This document shows, piece after piece, positions 26,301-38,783 of a DNA stretch of 64,000 nt; within the stretch, counting starts at the first letter, position 1, and every line of letters starts with the position of its first letter. Made by a program: the position numbers and the translations under genes. Origin of the DNA: Calliopsis andreniformis (lineage: Eukaryota; Arthropoda; Insecta; Hymenoptera; Andrenidae). The stretch spans positions 28,370,001-28,434,000 of the forward strand of contig NC_135064.1 in the NCBI RefSeq assembly GCF_051401765.1. The letters are read 5' to 3'. The notes below the pieces were generated by a model, which saw nothing but the letters and a program-made list of their open reading frames with translations, searched no databases and had not been told where the DNA came from.

Positions 26301-29300
26301 TACACGTGGCCCACCGCGCTCTCTGTATCAATTCCGTCGATTGTCAATTCGTCGCCGTACGCGGAGGGGTGAATAAAGCGGCGTTTGAAGCGCAGGATAC
26401 GCTTAATCCCATTTCGTAGATCCTGGCTAGCGAGGGACACGCGCACAAACCTCCTACCGCTCACGCTACCATCCCCTTTCGCGAATTAGGTAGCCAAATT
26501 CGCCTCTTCCACGTGGGATCGAATCTCATCCACGTAAAGGCTCCCTTATCCCTACTTGATTCGCTCGCCTGTTTACGTAACTTTTTTTTCCTTTTTGCAT
26601 CCCGTTCATCGGGAGGCACCTTTCTCTGCCACGCTCCAAGGGTGTCTTTACTGTGTGTCGAAAGCCAATCGCAACGGAGTGCTCTTTGGGTTTGGTCGAG
26701 TGTGTTCGAGGTTCTAGAGTCAGGTGTACCTATACATAGGTATACTTTTCTCTCAAACAATTCTTTTCTTCCTTCTGCTCTTCTACTCTAGTTACTTACC
26801 TACTGTGAATAAAATTGTAGGACACATTTTGAAAAATATTTTTCCTATATCGGTACTGATTACTCGGGTTAAGTTACCCTAGACATCTGTTTCCTACTAG
26901 CGCCATCCTCATCATTCACCCCCAAAAACCCAGCAACAAAAGCATCTCAAACACCTGTAATCAATTAACCCTCACCCCTACAATTAATCCTCCCAAGGAC
27001 CATCTTCACTATCTTCCATCCCAGCCCTTAATCAAAGGCGAAAGAAAAGCAACGCAGAAAGGAAGATCCCTCTAGGAACCAAGGATATTCCGCTCTTTTT
27101 CCAGAGAAGACAAGAGGCAGAAGGGAAAGGTGGACCGTGCAACGAGTTGAAATTAATCGGCGCTCTCCTTCTTTCAATACGAACCACTTGTCCGTCCCTC
27201 CCCCTCCCAGGGTTTCTCCGTCAGTCGGGATAGGTATTAATCCCGGGCATCGTGGGGTTCTGGGATTATTGAAATTATTATACGGCGGCCAAGTGAAATC
27301 GAGAGTGGGGGGTGGTCCTCGTGTATCGAGATTCCAACACACAATCGTGTTTTCCGTTCCCTCTGCTCCTATCGCTGGGTCCTGGCCGTATTTTCGCTGG
27401 CGTGCGTGTTCCTCGACGTCCAAGGGGTGTGGGAGTTGGAAGGATGAGGATGGCTAGCCGAAAATAATGAGTCATCCGCGGGTGCTCGCGGCCACAATGC
27501 GAACCCCCGAAATATCGCCACCCTTGGATACGGGCAGCCGACCGAATTGCCACGTGGGAGGAAAAAAAAAACATTTCCGTGGGTGCACGTCGATGTCGAC
27601 GAGCGAGTATCGACTTCGAAGGTAGAGGGGCTGTAATCGGCTGGTTACGCGTTTACTACCCCCTCGTCCCTGTGCCACGCGTTCCGCTGACTTGTGGCCC
27701 AGTGTTCCTGTCTGTGTATTCTTGCTGTACGCAACGAGATTGAAGTCGACACGCGTTTGAAGTTAGTAAACAGATAGGTTGCGTGAATTTTAGGGATTGA
27801 AAGGACGCCATGGATGTGCGAGTGTAAACTTTGAACTCGTTTTTAAATTTTTCTGCTTGATTTTTTTACGGACTCTTTTCTCCTCTTTTCACATGGAGTT
27901 GATTGGTATTGACATTTACGAGGAACGCCGCAATTTAAATTGAAACGTTCGATTGATAAGAGTATTGCAGACATTTTTGTAACGGAGGCCCACTCTATGA
28001 AGTTGAGAATGCAGCTGAAAAGAGAAGGGGATTATTAATAGCTACCAAACGGTGCAAAAACGTGTGCGTGTATGTAACAATGTGTTCGAGTAATAATTAG
28101 CTACTAATTTAGTAGCAATTTTGCAGTTTATGGCATTAATCTGTAAGTTTTTTATCGGTAGTGGGCTAGACTTAGTAAAATAAATTAACAGAATGGAAAT
28201 AATAACCGTGATTAAGAGTTAGTTGCTCTCATTACCTTTTAATCAAAAAGGAAATAAGTTTTCGATTACAGAATTTCTCGAAATGAAGGAAATAACAAGT
28301 AGTCGGCAATTACAGACGTAGAAAAATTGAAAATGCTCGATTCGATCAGCCGTCTCGAGTCTCTTCCCAGGGAATTCCAATAGTCGAGGCTGTTGCACGA
28401 CACACACGAGCGAACTTAATCGTTGGTAAACGCGCGTGCAACTTATAATCGACTTACGAAACAATCTCATCAATAACCACCGTTCGACAAGCGTAATTTA
28501 CGAGCAGACGTAAATAATTAACCGAACGTGATCGTCGACGATGAAGCTGGACTTGGTCGGTCAACGATCAGCTCCGTGGCCTTGCGCGCGAGCGTCCGTG
28601 CAGCATTTTTCACCATTCACGAATTCCCAGCATCCGAATCGATGAGAAGACCAGGAATTTTCAGCATTTTCGATGAATACCTCAAAGTATATTAAAATTT
28701 CCAAATTGTAGATCGATTGGCCAAAAAATGTAAAAAACAGTAGAAAAGAAATAAATGGAATCGCAAATATTTTTCATAATATTCGAAAATTTCTGAGGAA
28801 ACAAGCGTAATAACGTCGGCAATTTCAGCAGCGGAATCTAAACTAAAATCTAATGAAGTTACGTTACTGTTCGAAAATCGTGTAGAATCTATAAATGAAA
28901 GAGAAACGTAAAACATTGAAGAATTATTGTATACGAAATTTGCCTTGTTAATTCAGAATATACAGATCTGTTAATTGAATTTTGTTACAGTTTGCATTTA
29001 GTTGAAGTTTAATTTTCGTTTAAAAGAGTTCTTTGATGAGTTTTAAAGGGAACGTAACGCAGTGAAAGCTAAATGAAAATTTAAAGTGCCCGGCAGGATG
29101 GAAGCACGCACGCAAAATGGGCCGACAAAAGCGCGAGGGAAGAACGACAGGCGTAGATCCCGGAAACGGGGATATAGCGAGGAATCCGTGAAACGACACG
29201 CGAGGGGCAGAAAATTCTAGCTGTCCAGCCAGCGATTTATCGATAATGAAATTCAGATACGCCGCACCGAAAACATTCCAACGTTCGCGGCACTCCGCCC

Positions 29301-30421
29301 CTCGTCAGCCACGGACCGCTGGGAGAGAGAGGGAGCCCTTAATCCTGGCTAGGGGTGCGGCCAAAGAGGGCGTAGACCTCGGGAACCCCTGTGTACACGC
29401 AGTCACCCCTTTCGAGACGGGCCGGGGGATCTTTGAACGCGCGCGGGAACCGTTATCGACCTTGCCGCGAGTTAAGGAGCCACTGCTTACGAGAAGTAAC
29501 CAGGAGACTCGTTTTAGTCGTGCTCTCGCGTGTCCTCGCTACGCCTCGTTCCCTTACCGAACGCGCGAGGCTTATTGGATCTGCTAATGCATCATTTATC
29601 GCGTCGAGTTTTCCTGCCTGTGCTGCATGCACACCCTGTGCTCTGTTTTTCATTTAACTTTTGGTTTCCTTGAGAAGAGGAGCTCCCGAGGTGAGATATC
29701 TTTGTTTTTCTATAGAAATGTAGGAAGATCTTACGCGAGTTATATACTTCGTGTTCACCTACTTTTGTTTAAATAGAGTATTTGTTTTTTGACCAGGATG
29801 ATCGATCTGAGTTCCGAAATAAAACAATTCATTAGCTTTGGAGCAAACCTTACACAGTATTGCAAATCATAAGTTTTCCATGTATACGTAGCGAAATTAA
29901 TTCACCCCACATCCTTCCTCGGCACGCAACTATTGCTTTTTTTTTTTTGCTTATTCCTCGCGTATCATTCTCTTTCGATACGAGCGGCCAAGGCGCGATA
30001 ATGAACGGGTTGCAGAGCACGGTGGCGAATGTCTGCCGCTCACGTGAGATCGAACGTTACGCATGGAACGATACGGGCCATTCGGCAGGTGTTCCCATGC
30101 CGAGGAGGAAGTGATTTTGTACGGCAGTTACCGTAGCAAAGTGTTAATATGCGAATTAATATAGTGGTCACTCCATGGCGTTGGTCCCGGATCGCGAATC
30201 TCTGGCGGATGTGCTCTCGAGCAAATGACGTATTAAGAATCCTCTCTTATTATTATTTTTAATATATAGGATCATCTTTATATACAGATTTCACCATTTT
30301 TAATGAAATCTACAAGGGTACGAATTTTATGAAATTAATGAAATTTTTTACTACAATTATTTGTAATGTCTGCTATAAATTCTGAGATCTATCTCATGGC
30401 AATCAGCGTATTATACAACAT
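23352..30421. other. Non-coding stretch, no gene recognised
   Basis: About 7 kb of unique, mostly AT-rich sequence with GC-rich patches at 24040-24440, 25930-26420, 27130-27480 and 29090-29580. The patches open frames on both strands. None of the translations resembles a known protein. Small items are A10 at 27562-27571, T12 at 29937-29948 and the hairpin at 28100-28116. Confidence 0.6.
28100..28116. repeat. Perfect 8-bp palindrome
   Basis: GCTACTAA (28100-28107) and TTAGTAGC (28109-28116) are exact inverted copies around a single T. An AT-rich dyad of this size can occur by chance in 64 kb. A binding site for a dimeric factor is possible but unsupported. Confidence 0.6.
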
Positions 30422-30499
30422 TAGAGGTATCAGGAAGTAATGTCCCTTTTTTCTGAGCGAACTTTATTTACGAAGCGACATTACTTTCCGGCATCCCTA
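30422..30499. mobile_element. Mariner-like miniature remnant (two fused TIRs)
   Basis: A 74-bp segment (30424-30497) is flanked by TA on both sides, the target site used by Tc1/mariner elements. Its two ends are inverted copies of 21 bp that match at 15 positions, including an unbroken inner block ending in AAGTAATGTC. All six mismatches are transitions, as expected from old deamination-driven decay. AAGTAATGTC is a word I associate with insect mariner termini. The transposase region is absent, so this is an internally deleted, non-autonomous copy. Mariner family assignment is from memory of typical TIRs. Confidence 0.7.
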
Positions 30500-31587
30500 A
30501 TAAAATATTATCTATAACTCTAATCGTATTCGGTACAGTAAAGCTTCATTCCATATCTTGATAAAATTCATCGTTTGATACTAATACCAACATAAACAGT
30601 CGTTTCTTCATATTTTCTCCCTGAAAAATGAAAATTCCTCCACCGAGAGCAACTTCGTCCAAAATTGTCATTACCCTTTCTGGCCTTTCCGCGCGAAACC
30701 GTACGAGATACCTTTCACTCGATTAATTGCCGTGACGGTGCCGGAGCGCCGGCTCCTTTTCCCTAATTAATTCGTATTGCAAATTTCTGGGCATGCAGCG
30801 TGCACGAAGGCTGAGCGTCGCCAGCGTAGCGAACCTGGCATCGCAATTTTTGGCTTCCTGCGACAACCAGCGCACCCGAGCCAGGATAGTGTATCGCGTG
30901 TTTTAGGGACCGCCGAAAATCTACGAGCAGTATCCGTGAGCTTAATTGCTGGCGCTGCGTGCTTGCTACGCGATTCGTTTAATTGCCGACGTCTCCTCCT
31001 TGACCACGCTCTTCCTGCCTCGACCCTTCCCACTGACCATTTACCACGGTGATTTCTTTTAAGACCTCTGCTTTCAAACCGAGTCGTTTTTATCGCACCG
31101 CTTTTGGGCGACTCGAACGTTTTATCATGGGATGTGTAGGATAACCATTGTGTTCTTAATTAACGAAGAACATTTTCAGTTGGACATATTCTACAGCAGT
31201 CATACTGCGAAGTTTCCCCAAAATTGTGCAATTAAGGTAGAAGTGGCAGATTCCCATTAGAGAGCAAATGAAAGGAAATGAAATCTAAATAATCGCGAAG
31301 TCGAAAAAATCGAAATCGCAATAGAGGCAGAGAAAGCCGACATAACGAGCGGTAGAAAACGAGCAGGACACGAAAATATGAAAATTAAACGGAGTCAGAA
31401 ACGGCGGAAGATTCCAATCGCGGTGGCTTCCTGTGCACGTGAACGCCGTTCGCTCTCGACAGAATTCCGATCGAATGCCGACAATTTCGCGAGGGCAAAA
31501 ATGTTGCGACTGGCTGGCTGCATCGGCGTTTGACCACGCGGCACCGCGATCCCTACCGGTTAATTACCGCGCCCGACCTGTAACGCC

Positions 31588-31612
31588 GCTGAATCGCGCT
31601 GAATCGCGCTGG
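31588..31612. repeat. 10-bp tandem repeat, about 2.4 copies
   Basis: The unit GAATCGCGCT is repeated exactly at 31591-31600 and 31601-31610, with partial flanking copies. It is a minor slippage or duplication product. Confidence 0.85.
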
Positions 31613-33084
31613 AACGCCTATCGATCCGCTACCCACGGTAATATCGTCGCCAGGCCAATATCATTTTTTGGTATTTGCCTCTGCATGTATCGAATTTTCA
31701 TTTTCGTCCAGACAGCATTTCTACCGCAGCTCTGCCAATCCGTTAACTCGAATAAGAGACATTGTTTCATAGCTATGCAAATGAGGGGGTAGATAGGTTG
31801 AAAGATGCGGTATCTTTAAAAATTCCTGGGAAAAAAATCTTTCGCAACTAATGAACATGATACCGAAAAAGTAAAAAGTCCATTAGTGTCGCGTGCTCCA
31901 GGAGGTGTGCATAGCCGCGAGGAACGCAGGCGTACACGTGTATGTGCCTGGGCGGTCCCCCTGAATTGCAACGTTACACGCATGGGATTTGATATTCATC
32001 CAGCCCCGACAAGCAGGGAAAACTTGTCAACGATGCCGCCTTTCTGTTTCCGCGATAAAGGAACGTCGTCGAGACAATAATTTGCGAAGTATGTTTCCTG
32101 CCGGCAGACGGTATCGCTCATCGGCATCCGTGGCCACGTAAGAGCCTGGAATTATGTATACCTTACGCTCAGCTGCCGCGCGAGCGACCGGGACGTGCTT
32201 CCGGTTATGAAATCGCTCCTACCCCGGCCCACTCCTCTTCTTTTTATCGGCAAGTGATTCCGATTTTACGAGCGCCACTGGAACAGAATCCTCTCCTGCG
32301 AGACGGAACCGTAGATCGTCGAGTCCTGCTTCTGGCCTCCGAAGTCTCGAGAGACTCTTGCGCACGCTAATATCGCAATTTATTCGCAAACCTAGATATT
32401 TCCTCCTTATTCTGACTCATTACAAGACAAGGGGTTAGCAGTGAACGGAATTGAATTGGTGAGTTGAAGAACAGTAGATGTCCAAAAACCTGATCTTAAG
32501 ATATTTTATCAGAATGTTTAATTCTGTGTATTTCACGTATCTAGTTCTCAGAGCCCAGAGTGTATTAAGTGCACTTCCTTTCTGTGCGATTTCATTTACA
32601 TTGGCGTTGGGGTCCAGCTTAATTTCGGACCTATACCTACCATACTTCAACTCAGCGATCCAATTAAATTGTCAGAAATGAACTCACAACACAACTGGTT
32701 GATTTTATTCGAATTGAGAAGGTATATACCTGAAGGCTACTCGATCCAATCCCAAGAATAAGAAAACGAGAGAGGGTATTTCCCTATAATAGGTAATCCC
32801 CGCGGCAAGTGGATGAAGACAGCGATAAGCAGGCATTTCGAGCATCCCCCAAACGAGCTCGCATACGTGGCCGATCACGGATCGAATTCGCGGTTTCGAG
32901 CTCTCGCTTCTAGTTCCCCTTAAAATCAGGAAACGTATATCCGTGTAACCTCGAAAGTTTCGAGATGGAAATTCGATCCGCGGCACGAGTATATAGGCTG
33001 GGAATGAGATAAAGAAAATTGCGAATAATTCAAATCCAAATTGCTCCGGACATATTCCGCCGACGGACAGCGATTCGATCGCGC

Positions 33085-33116
33085 GAGGAGGAGGGCAGAG
33101 GAGGAGGGCAGAGGAG
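33085..33116. repeat. 13-bp purine-rich tandem repeat, about 2.5 copies
   Basis: The unit GAGGAGGAGGGCA is present exactly at 33085-33097 and 33098-33110, followed by a partial third copy. It lies in a longer purine-rich run on the + strand. Confidence 0.9.
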
Positions 33117-33333
33117 ACGGAAAGGGAGTGACAGAGAGGGAAGAGCCAGGCAAGGGTGGAGTGAAAAGGGGGAATGAAGCGCGAGCGCGAGAAACCACTC
33201 TACAACTTTTGATATCGATGCATCATCTCGATCCTCGCGCGGGGCTCTCTGATCGATTTTCATTCCGCGGGTTGCATGGCGGCTCGCTATCCGGGTGCTA
33301 TCTTCAACCACCTCGCCTTCGACGGCTCGCAGC

Positions 33334-33350
33334 TACAGGGTGCTCGAAAA
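33334..33350 (+). mobile_element. Mariner-like terminus (left end orientation)
   Basis: TA is followed by CAGGGTGCTCGAAAA. The first 12 bases after TA are identical to the inverted end at 38784-38798. This is the inward-facing form of a TIR with a TA target site. No transposase is visible beside it. It may pair with the end at 34405-34415 or at 38784-38798, or it may be a solo end of a degraded copy. Confidence 0.4.
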
Positions 33351-33807
33351 GTGCGCTCGAGAGAATTGAAAGATTGATACGGCGAAGACATTCAGTAGCT
33401 TTTACTGCAATTTATGTCTCTACAATTTTCTTATGAAACCTTCACTCGAAAGGGACTTCCTGTGCATCGTGATTAAATCTCGCTTCCACGAAAACGACTC
33501 GAAAGTTACCGCCAAGAAGATTTATTCGACTTCAGCTAAAAGGGCTCGGTGTTTTTTCACTAATGTAATGACAGGAGTCTTGATTATAGCCTGTAGACGA
33601 TACGTTGAAAATTGTGCTCGAAGACAGTTAAAAACTTTTTTCCAACTTGAAGGATGATGAAGACGTCAGGACGAAGGAAGCATAATTTCTACGACAGGCG
33701 GAAAGGGAACGTGATAATCAGTCCATACATGGAATATTTCTTCGGCGAAATTACTCGAGCAGTGGTCAACATCTTGGACACGGATTTCTGGCCGAAAGAA
33801 GGCTGGA

Positions 33808-33833
33808 GCACCTGTGGCGCGCACCTGTGGCGC
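33808..33833. repeat. 13-bp tandem duplication
   Basis: GCACCTGTGGCGC occurs twice in perfect tandem (33808-33820 and 33821-33833). Each copy holds a CACCTG E-box-type core, so the duplication doubles a potential bHLH or Snail-class binding site. Confidence 0.9.
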
Positions 33834-34404
33834 ACAATATAGACACAACGCTGTTTATGTGTGCAGATAAATACTCGGCGTAATCTCGCGTCACACAGAA
33901 ATTACGTTCTCTCGATATCGGGCCAGTAAAAAGTTTCCTCCGCAAGAACCACCGTTCGTCACTGTAAAATTCAATCGCAAGAAGCGCCTCTCTGCTCCTG
34001 GATTATTCACGAAATTGCTGTTTAAACATCGCTCGGAATTTTCAGAGGAAAGTCGACAAATTTCGAAAAAAATTTCTTGTATAACTATACACATGTCTCT
34101 AGCGAAGGCATTTCACAGATTTTTTTCACTAGCTTTATCAGAATCGTGGAAAAATTAATATATATCTAGTAACCGTCTGTACCTACGATCGGGTCTCTAG
34201 GTTTACAAGAAAATTTCCTGCAGTTCCCGATATTTGTTCAAAAAATGTCAACGGATCAAAACGTGAATCTATGCAGTTTTTTTGTCTCGTGTATTATTGG
34301 ATAAGAAATATTGCGTTTACGAGGGTATTAATAACAAAAGTGTCTGTCACCACTTTGAAGTTTTGCAAAAACCGCGACTAAAGGTTAATTTTCACGGTGC
34401 ATAA

Positions 34405-34417
34405 GGGACACCTTGTA
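34405..34417 (-). mobile_element. Mariner-like terminus (right end orientation)
   Basis: GGGACACCTTG is followed by TA. Its complement begins CAAGGTGTCCC, one change from the CAGGGTGTCCC form familiar at insect transposon ends. It sits about 1.08 kb from the inverted end at 33334. That span would suit a Tc1/mariner element, but no transposase-like frame lies between them. Confidence 0.35.
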
Positions 34418-34810
34418 TAAAGGTACGTGTAAAGGCCCCCGGTCGACAGGCTGTGTAAGATATCAGCGAAGAAACGGGCCCGTCCAAGACTTTACGACCG
34501 CTCTTATAATTATCTCCAATAAATATCTCCGCGGCACGAGAGCGTATATCGAAATACTTCGGCGGGGTCAGAGGTGAACTCCCTGCCTCCATCTTTCGAT
34601 CAACGCGTTTCCTTTTGGTCGCCCCGTTCTCACTGATAAATTTATAATGTTAGAGCGCGAGAGTCAGAGCCGCAGCGATGAGCAATGGGCTTGCTTAATA
34701 AGTCCGGGTGACCACACGCGAACGCGCCCTAACAGTACGCTCGCGTCGATCCACGGACCAATTTTGCCCCTTTCGACTCTCGATTAGTCCTCTAGACCTC
34801 GTCCCCTGTC

Positions 34811-35103
34811 TACAGGGTGACCTTCAAATAAATCAACCCTTTCGAAATCGAAATTCGACTAACCCTAATGATAAGAAAGTAGATCGTATAAATACGAGAC
34901 CATTCGAGACCTGTTCACCAAGGTCCAAATACATTTTTGTGAAAAGGTTTCATTGCCAACTATAGAAATGTCTAAAAAAATATTCATACAATAGAAAATT
35001 CTTTACAGTTTCATCAGAGGAGTTTATGTAAGTTCATGTTAAGGGTGAACATGAGTGATATGTTTTCTCATCGTTCGTCCGTGTGCTTTAGAGACACCCT
35101 GTA
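34811..35103. mobile_element. Possible 289-bp MITE with TA-flanked ends
   Basis: TA-CAGGGTGACC at 34811-34822 and GACACCCTG-TA at 35093-35103 face each other and give a 289-bp interior with TA on both sides. Only the outer seven bases are perfectly inverted, with weaker matches beyond, so the TIR pairing is tentative. The interior is AT-rich and non-coding, as in MITEs. Two unrelated solo ends would look the same. Confidence 0.3.
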
Positions 35104-37889
35104 TACTCGAGGCCGTACAGTACATTTAATTACACGCGTGGCTCGCGTGTTGCGATCGGCCGCGGACCAGCTCCGGTCCCTTTGGACTCTATCGATATAT
35201 CGAGCCACTTAGGCGAGTTAGTTTGCGACCGCTCTTTCAGGGATTGATTCGAAGAACGAATTCGAAGAAAATATTAATCAGAGTGGCTTAGATCTCTTCG
35301 AGTTGCGAGTGATGAATACAGTAACCATAACAAGTGCACTTGAAATATTCGAGACGGAGAAGAAGAAACAATCATTGAATCCTCAATTGCGTCAGAATGC
35401 ATTTGGCTCGATTTAATTTGATCGAGAATTATAGCGTTTCGGTCCGACTCGAAGAGCCTTGAGATTGACTTTAAGTACACCGCGTTTTTTACGATCTGCT
35501 TTAAAGACCAAGCTAATTGGTAGTTTCGTACGAGCCAATGAAACGGATCATCGTTTATCGATCATTCACTATGCCCCTTCTTTGTCTTCACGACGTTTTG
35601 AGGGCAGATGCGTTCGAATAGCCAAATGGTATGTAAATTTTTAGACATGTACGATACTGACAGCTAAATATGTATGTAGTGGCCGAGTTCGTTGACTTCC
35701 TTCAGTTCGAAAAATTAGTGAAGTACTTATCTCCCATATTGATTGATTATGAAATTGAATTGTCTAGCTCTTCGATAAATTTATTCCTTTCGAGGCTAAC
35801 TGTCAAATCCATTTGCACTAGAATTATTACTAGTACTTTAGGGATACTATTGTAGAATGAAATGCAGAACGCTTGTTAGTCCAAGAAGCTTCCAGTTGAA
35901 TGACGTTTAAATTATGATTCCTTCAGTGGTTATTAATTCGCTAATTATTCCTGATTCATCTAGGTAGTCAGGATAGTGGTGATGCACAACACTCGACCAT
36001 AAATCATAATACTTCCGTTCCCACAATGTTTTAATTGCTGAAAAGCAGGAATTCCCAGATTCGGCGTGGAGGCAGCGGCAATTTCAGCGTTAGTCCTGGG
36101 GAAAAAGAAGTAGTCAATGGTCTAGGACTCTAGGCAACTGAATTAATTAGAGCAGTCTGTCGGACACACTCGAGACGTCCACGTTTCGAGAATCAACTTT
36201 CACTGAATTCCCTCATTACTTGAAGATTTATACTTGAAGTGTCGTTAGAGACGTCCACCTTCGTCTTCGCTTGTCAAGATGCGGGCAATAGTCTTCAGTC
36301 AACGCTGAGTATTCACCATGTTAGACAAATTGATTTCCGTGGGGCCATTAAAAGGACAATTTATGAATAATTGTTAAATAAGAGCCAGGAAGAGAGTGAT
36401 TAAAGAAACTTGTTTGTATTTGCAAATCGCCGGGAGATAATCGAGTAAAGGACGCAAACTACCGAGGAGGCGTAAATTATGACAAAAGATCGTCTCACCG
36501 GGTACGACTGTCTTATGAAACAACGAACGACCAAGGGAAACAAGGGAGACAGAGTAGGGAGAAGGGAAAGGGGACGGGAGATACGGAAATGGATCGAGGT
36601 AAATGTTCTGTGAAGAGGGAAACGTGTATCTTGATCTCGTTGCGTTGCCAACTGTCGTGCGCAACGTAAAAGGCGAGTTTACGTCGCGAAGATATGAAAC
36701 AAAACGTGAAGCACGCAGTTTTAACCAGAACGAGCATCTAGCACACCATTATTCTTCGACTTCCCTAAAGGGGATTAAAAATATCTGTCTCTACCCCTTT
36801 TTTCTAGAATGTTGAATATATTAAGAAAGTAAGTACCTTCGCTTCCCTTTCTTTCAACACTAACCCACACTAGAAGTGTGAAACCCTGAATTTGCCAACA
36901 TTTGACTCCCTAGGACTCATAGAAAGTTCTGCCAACTACGGAGTGACACACATCCATAATTATTACTGCTCACTGCAATAAGAGCACATAGATCGCAACC
37001 CATCATAGGAAGCAAAGGGGAAGAGAAAGGGCAGGCGAAGGAAGGCTGTCCGAGATTCGGCTAATTAGCCTCTCCATTCGGACTGGTTCTTTAGCCAAGC
37101 GTGTACGCGCGGGAAGCAGTCGTGTGACCCGGCTCCGCGCACTGGAACGGCCACGATGCAACCGTGCAGCATTTGCGCGTGCACGCACGTGCGTGTTGCG
37201 CGATGCACTCGTACACCGTTCCTCTAGCAAGGGACGCCGAACGATCGGCGGGCATTTCCCGCGTAACGGGAAAGCGAGACCCAGGAAAAATCCCTCGCGC
37301 GTGAAGCTAATTGACGCGTAATTAAGTAACGCGAAATTGCGCTGCCTGGCCGCGAAGAAACGAGAGGATCCTTTAGGCGATTAGTGTATTTAGCGATTTA
37401 GCGTTGTTTATTAACGATTCGAGAAACGTCGGGGAGAGTTTCTCTATGAGAATGATGTGCTACACGATGGCTCATAAATTTATTCATGAAGGACTCTTGC
37501 GTTCACTCGTCCAGATTACGTGTACTGTCTTACCTGTCGGACGAGGGCTGGACACAGACAAGGAAATAGAAGCGGCGAGGTACCGCTTTAATAGTAATCA
37601 TTTATCGATCAAAATTAAAAGGCACAAGGCTACCTGTTTCTTGAAAAATCTGAGATCCAAGCTGAAAGAAAAAGAAACTTGTGAGAATTGCCAGTTGTTC
37701 CAAAAATTGTAATTGCGTACCTTCACTTGACCTTCACGTCAGGGTTTCACGATCCTGCTGATGTCAGCCTGTAGACAGTGATTCACAGCAGATGAAAGGA
37801 GCTGATCTGTCCGCTCTGGGTCCAAGGAATAGGAAGCCCATTAGCATAAGGGCGAACGGGGATGATGGTAAAGCATTGTGTGGCCAGGG

Positions 37890-38170
37890 GACATGAAGTA
37901 AACTCGGTTTCGGCCGGCCGTGTCCGGCTGATCCGTCGAGCGTGTCCGCGGCGCGGCGCGGCGCGGCGCGGCGCGCGATGTCTCAACGAGAGAGTCGGAT
38001 GCGGCTGTGAAAGCGAGTGGCCCGTCGTCGCGGGCCCTCCTCGTCGCCCGGGGTCTTCGTCATTTTCACACGCCGCTGCGCCGGAATCGACGCTGCTCTA
38101 CTGTGACTCGCTTGCGTAACGCGAGCGGACGCGGTCACCCGAGCAGGCCTCGGGTCGATGTCTCTTCCTT
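37890..38170. other. CpG island
   Basis: This is the most GC- and CpG-dense stretch of the window. It contains GGCCGGCC, CGCGG tandem units and repeated CGTCG words. It opens frames on both strands simultaneously, which is a composition effect. It might mark a promoter or first exon, but I see no TATA or initiator in good spacing and no donor site that would fix an exon. Confidence 0.5.
37947..37977. repeat. (CGCGG)5 tandem repeat
   Basis: Five perfect CGCGG pentamers run from 37947 to 37971, followed by CGCGC. Reading through it gives Arg/Gly/Ala-rich artefact peptides. A pure GC pentamer array is uncommon in AT-leaning insect DNA and may adopt unusual structure. Confidence 0.95.
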
Positions 38171-38334
38171 TCCTTTCGCCGTTTTGCGGCTGAATTTAAG
38201 CCGTGCCTCGCGACCCTCTTTCAACCAATTATACGAACACTCGTGAATCTTTGTACGACTCTGGAAATGGAGAAAGGTTTTTCGAAGTACCGCTACTTTC
38301 ACTTACATATGACTTGACTTTCATGGATCACTTT

Positions 38335-38568
38335 TTAATATGCTTTGATGTTCTCACTGTTGCTGGCTTTAGGTATTAGCCCTTTGGGAGAAATATCTGG
38401 AAGTTGCAAAAGCATTGCGAGTAGCTTCAGACGGTCAAAGGATATAGGAACATTTATCTGCACTTTCTGGTGACCCACTGTTAGAGGGTATCTGTCCATC
38501 TTCCGCTGCATTGCATTTAGCAATTGCAAGCAATTACCCTTGCTTCGCAAAGAGAATCCTGTGTTCTA
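38335..38568 (-). other. Open frame of unknown meaning beside a transposon end
   Basis: On the minus strand a frame is open from the TAG at 38566-38568 down to the TAA at 38335. It has about 76 codons, few rare-looking residues and moderate GC, so composition does not force it open. It has no ATG near its start; the first ATG is about 18 codons in. No domain is recognised. The mariner-like terminus at 38784-38798 lies about 220 bp upstream on the same strand. It could be a chance frame, a decayed transposon piece or a retro-pseudogene fragment. Confidence 0.15.
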
Positions 38569-38783
38569 TTGTCTTTCGATGTCTTGCGACAGCTGAGTGA
38601 ATGTAACTCAATCTGATGCATCGCTCCTGTTCTTTGAGTCATGTGCCTACGTTCCTCCGAGTTTCTCTAATCTAGGAACAGCCTTTTCAAAACTGATGAA
38701 ACAACAGCAACAAAAAGCAGTAGCCATATCATAGGGAGTCTCCGTGGCATCAAAATTTCTATTCATGAGGAAGAGTCCTCAGT

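Larger units (their letters stand above)
30500..33330. other. Non-coding stretch, no gene recognised
   Basis: Unique sequence. A short tandem of the decamer GAATCGCGCT sits at 31588-31612 and an imperfect 13-bp tandem at 33085-33116. Frames in the GC-rich patches (30767-31052, 33030-33436) overlap on both strands. No protein family is recognised. Confidence 0.6.
33351..37880. other. Non-coding stretch containing transposon-end remnants
   Basis: Besides the termini at 34405, 34811 and 35093, no transposase, reverse transcriptase or host exon is visible. Frames such as 33433-33657 are basic and short but match no transposase motif that I know. From 35400 to 37000 the sequence is AT-rich and featureless. 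From 37020 to 37300 it becomes CpG-rich. Confidence 0.55.
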
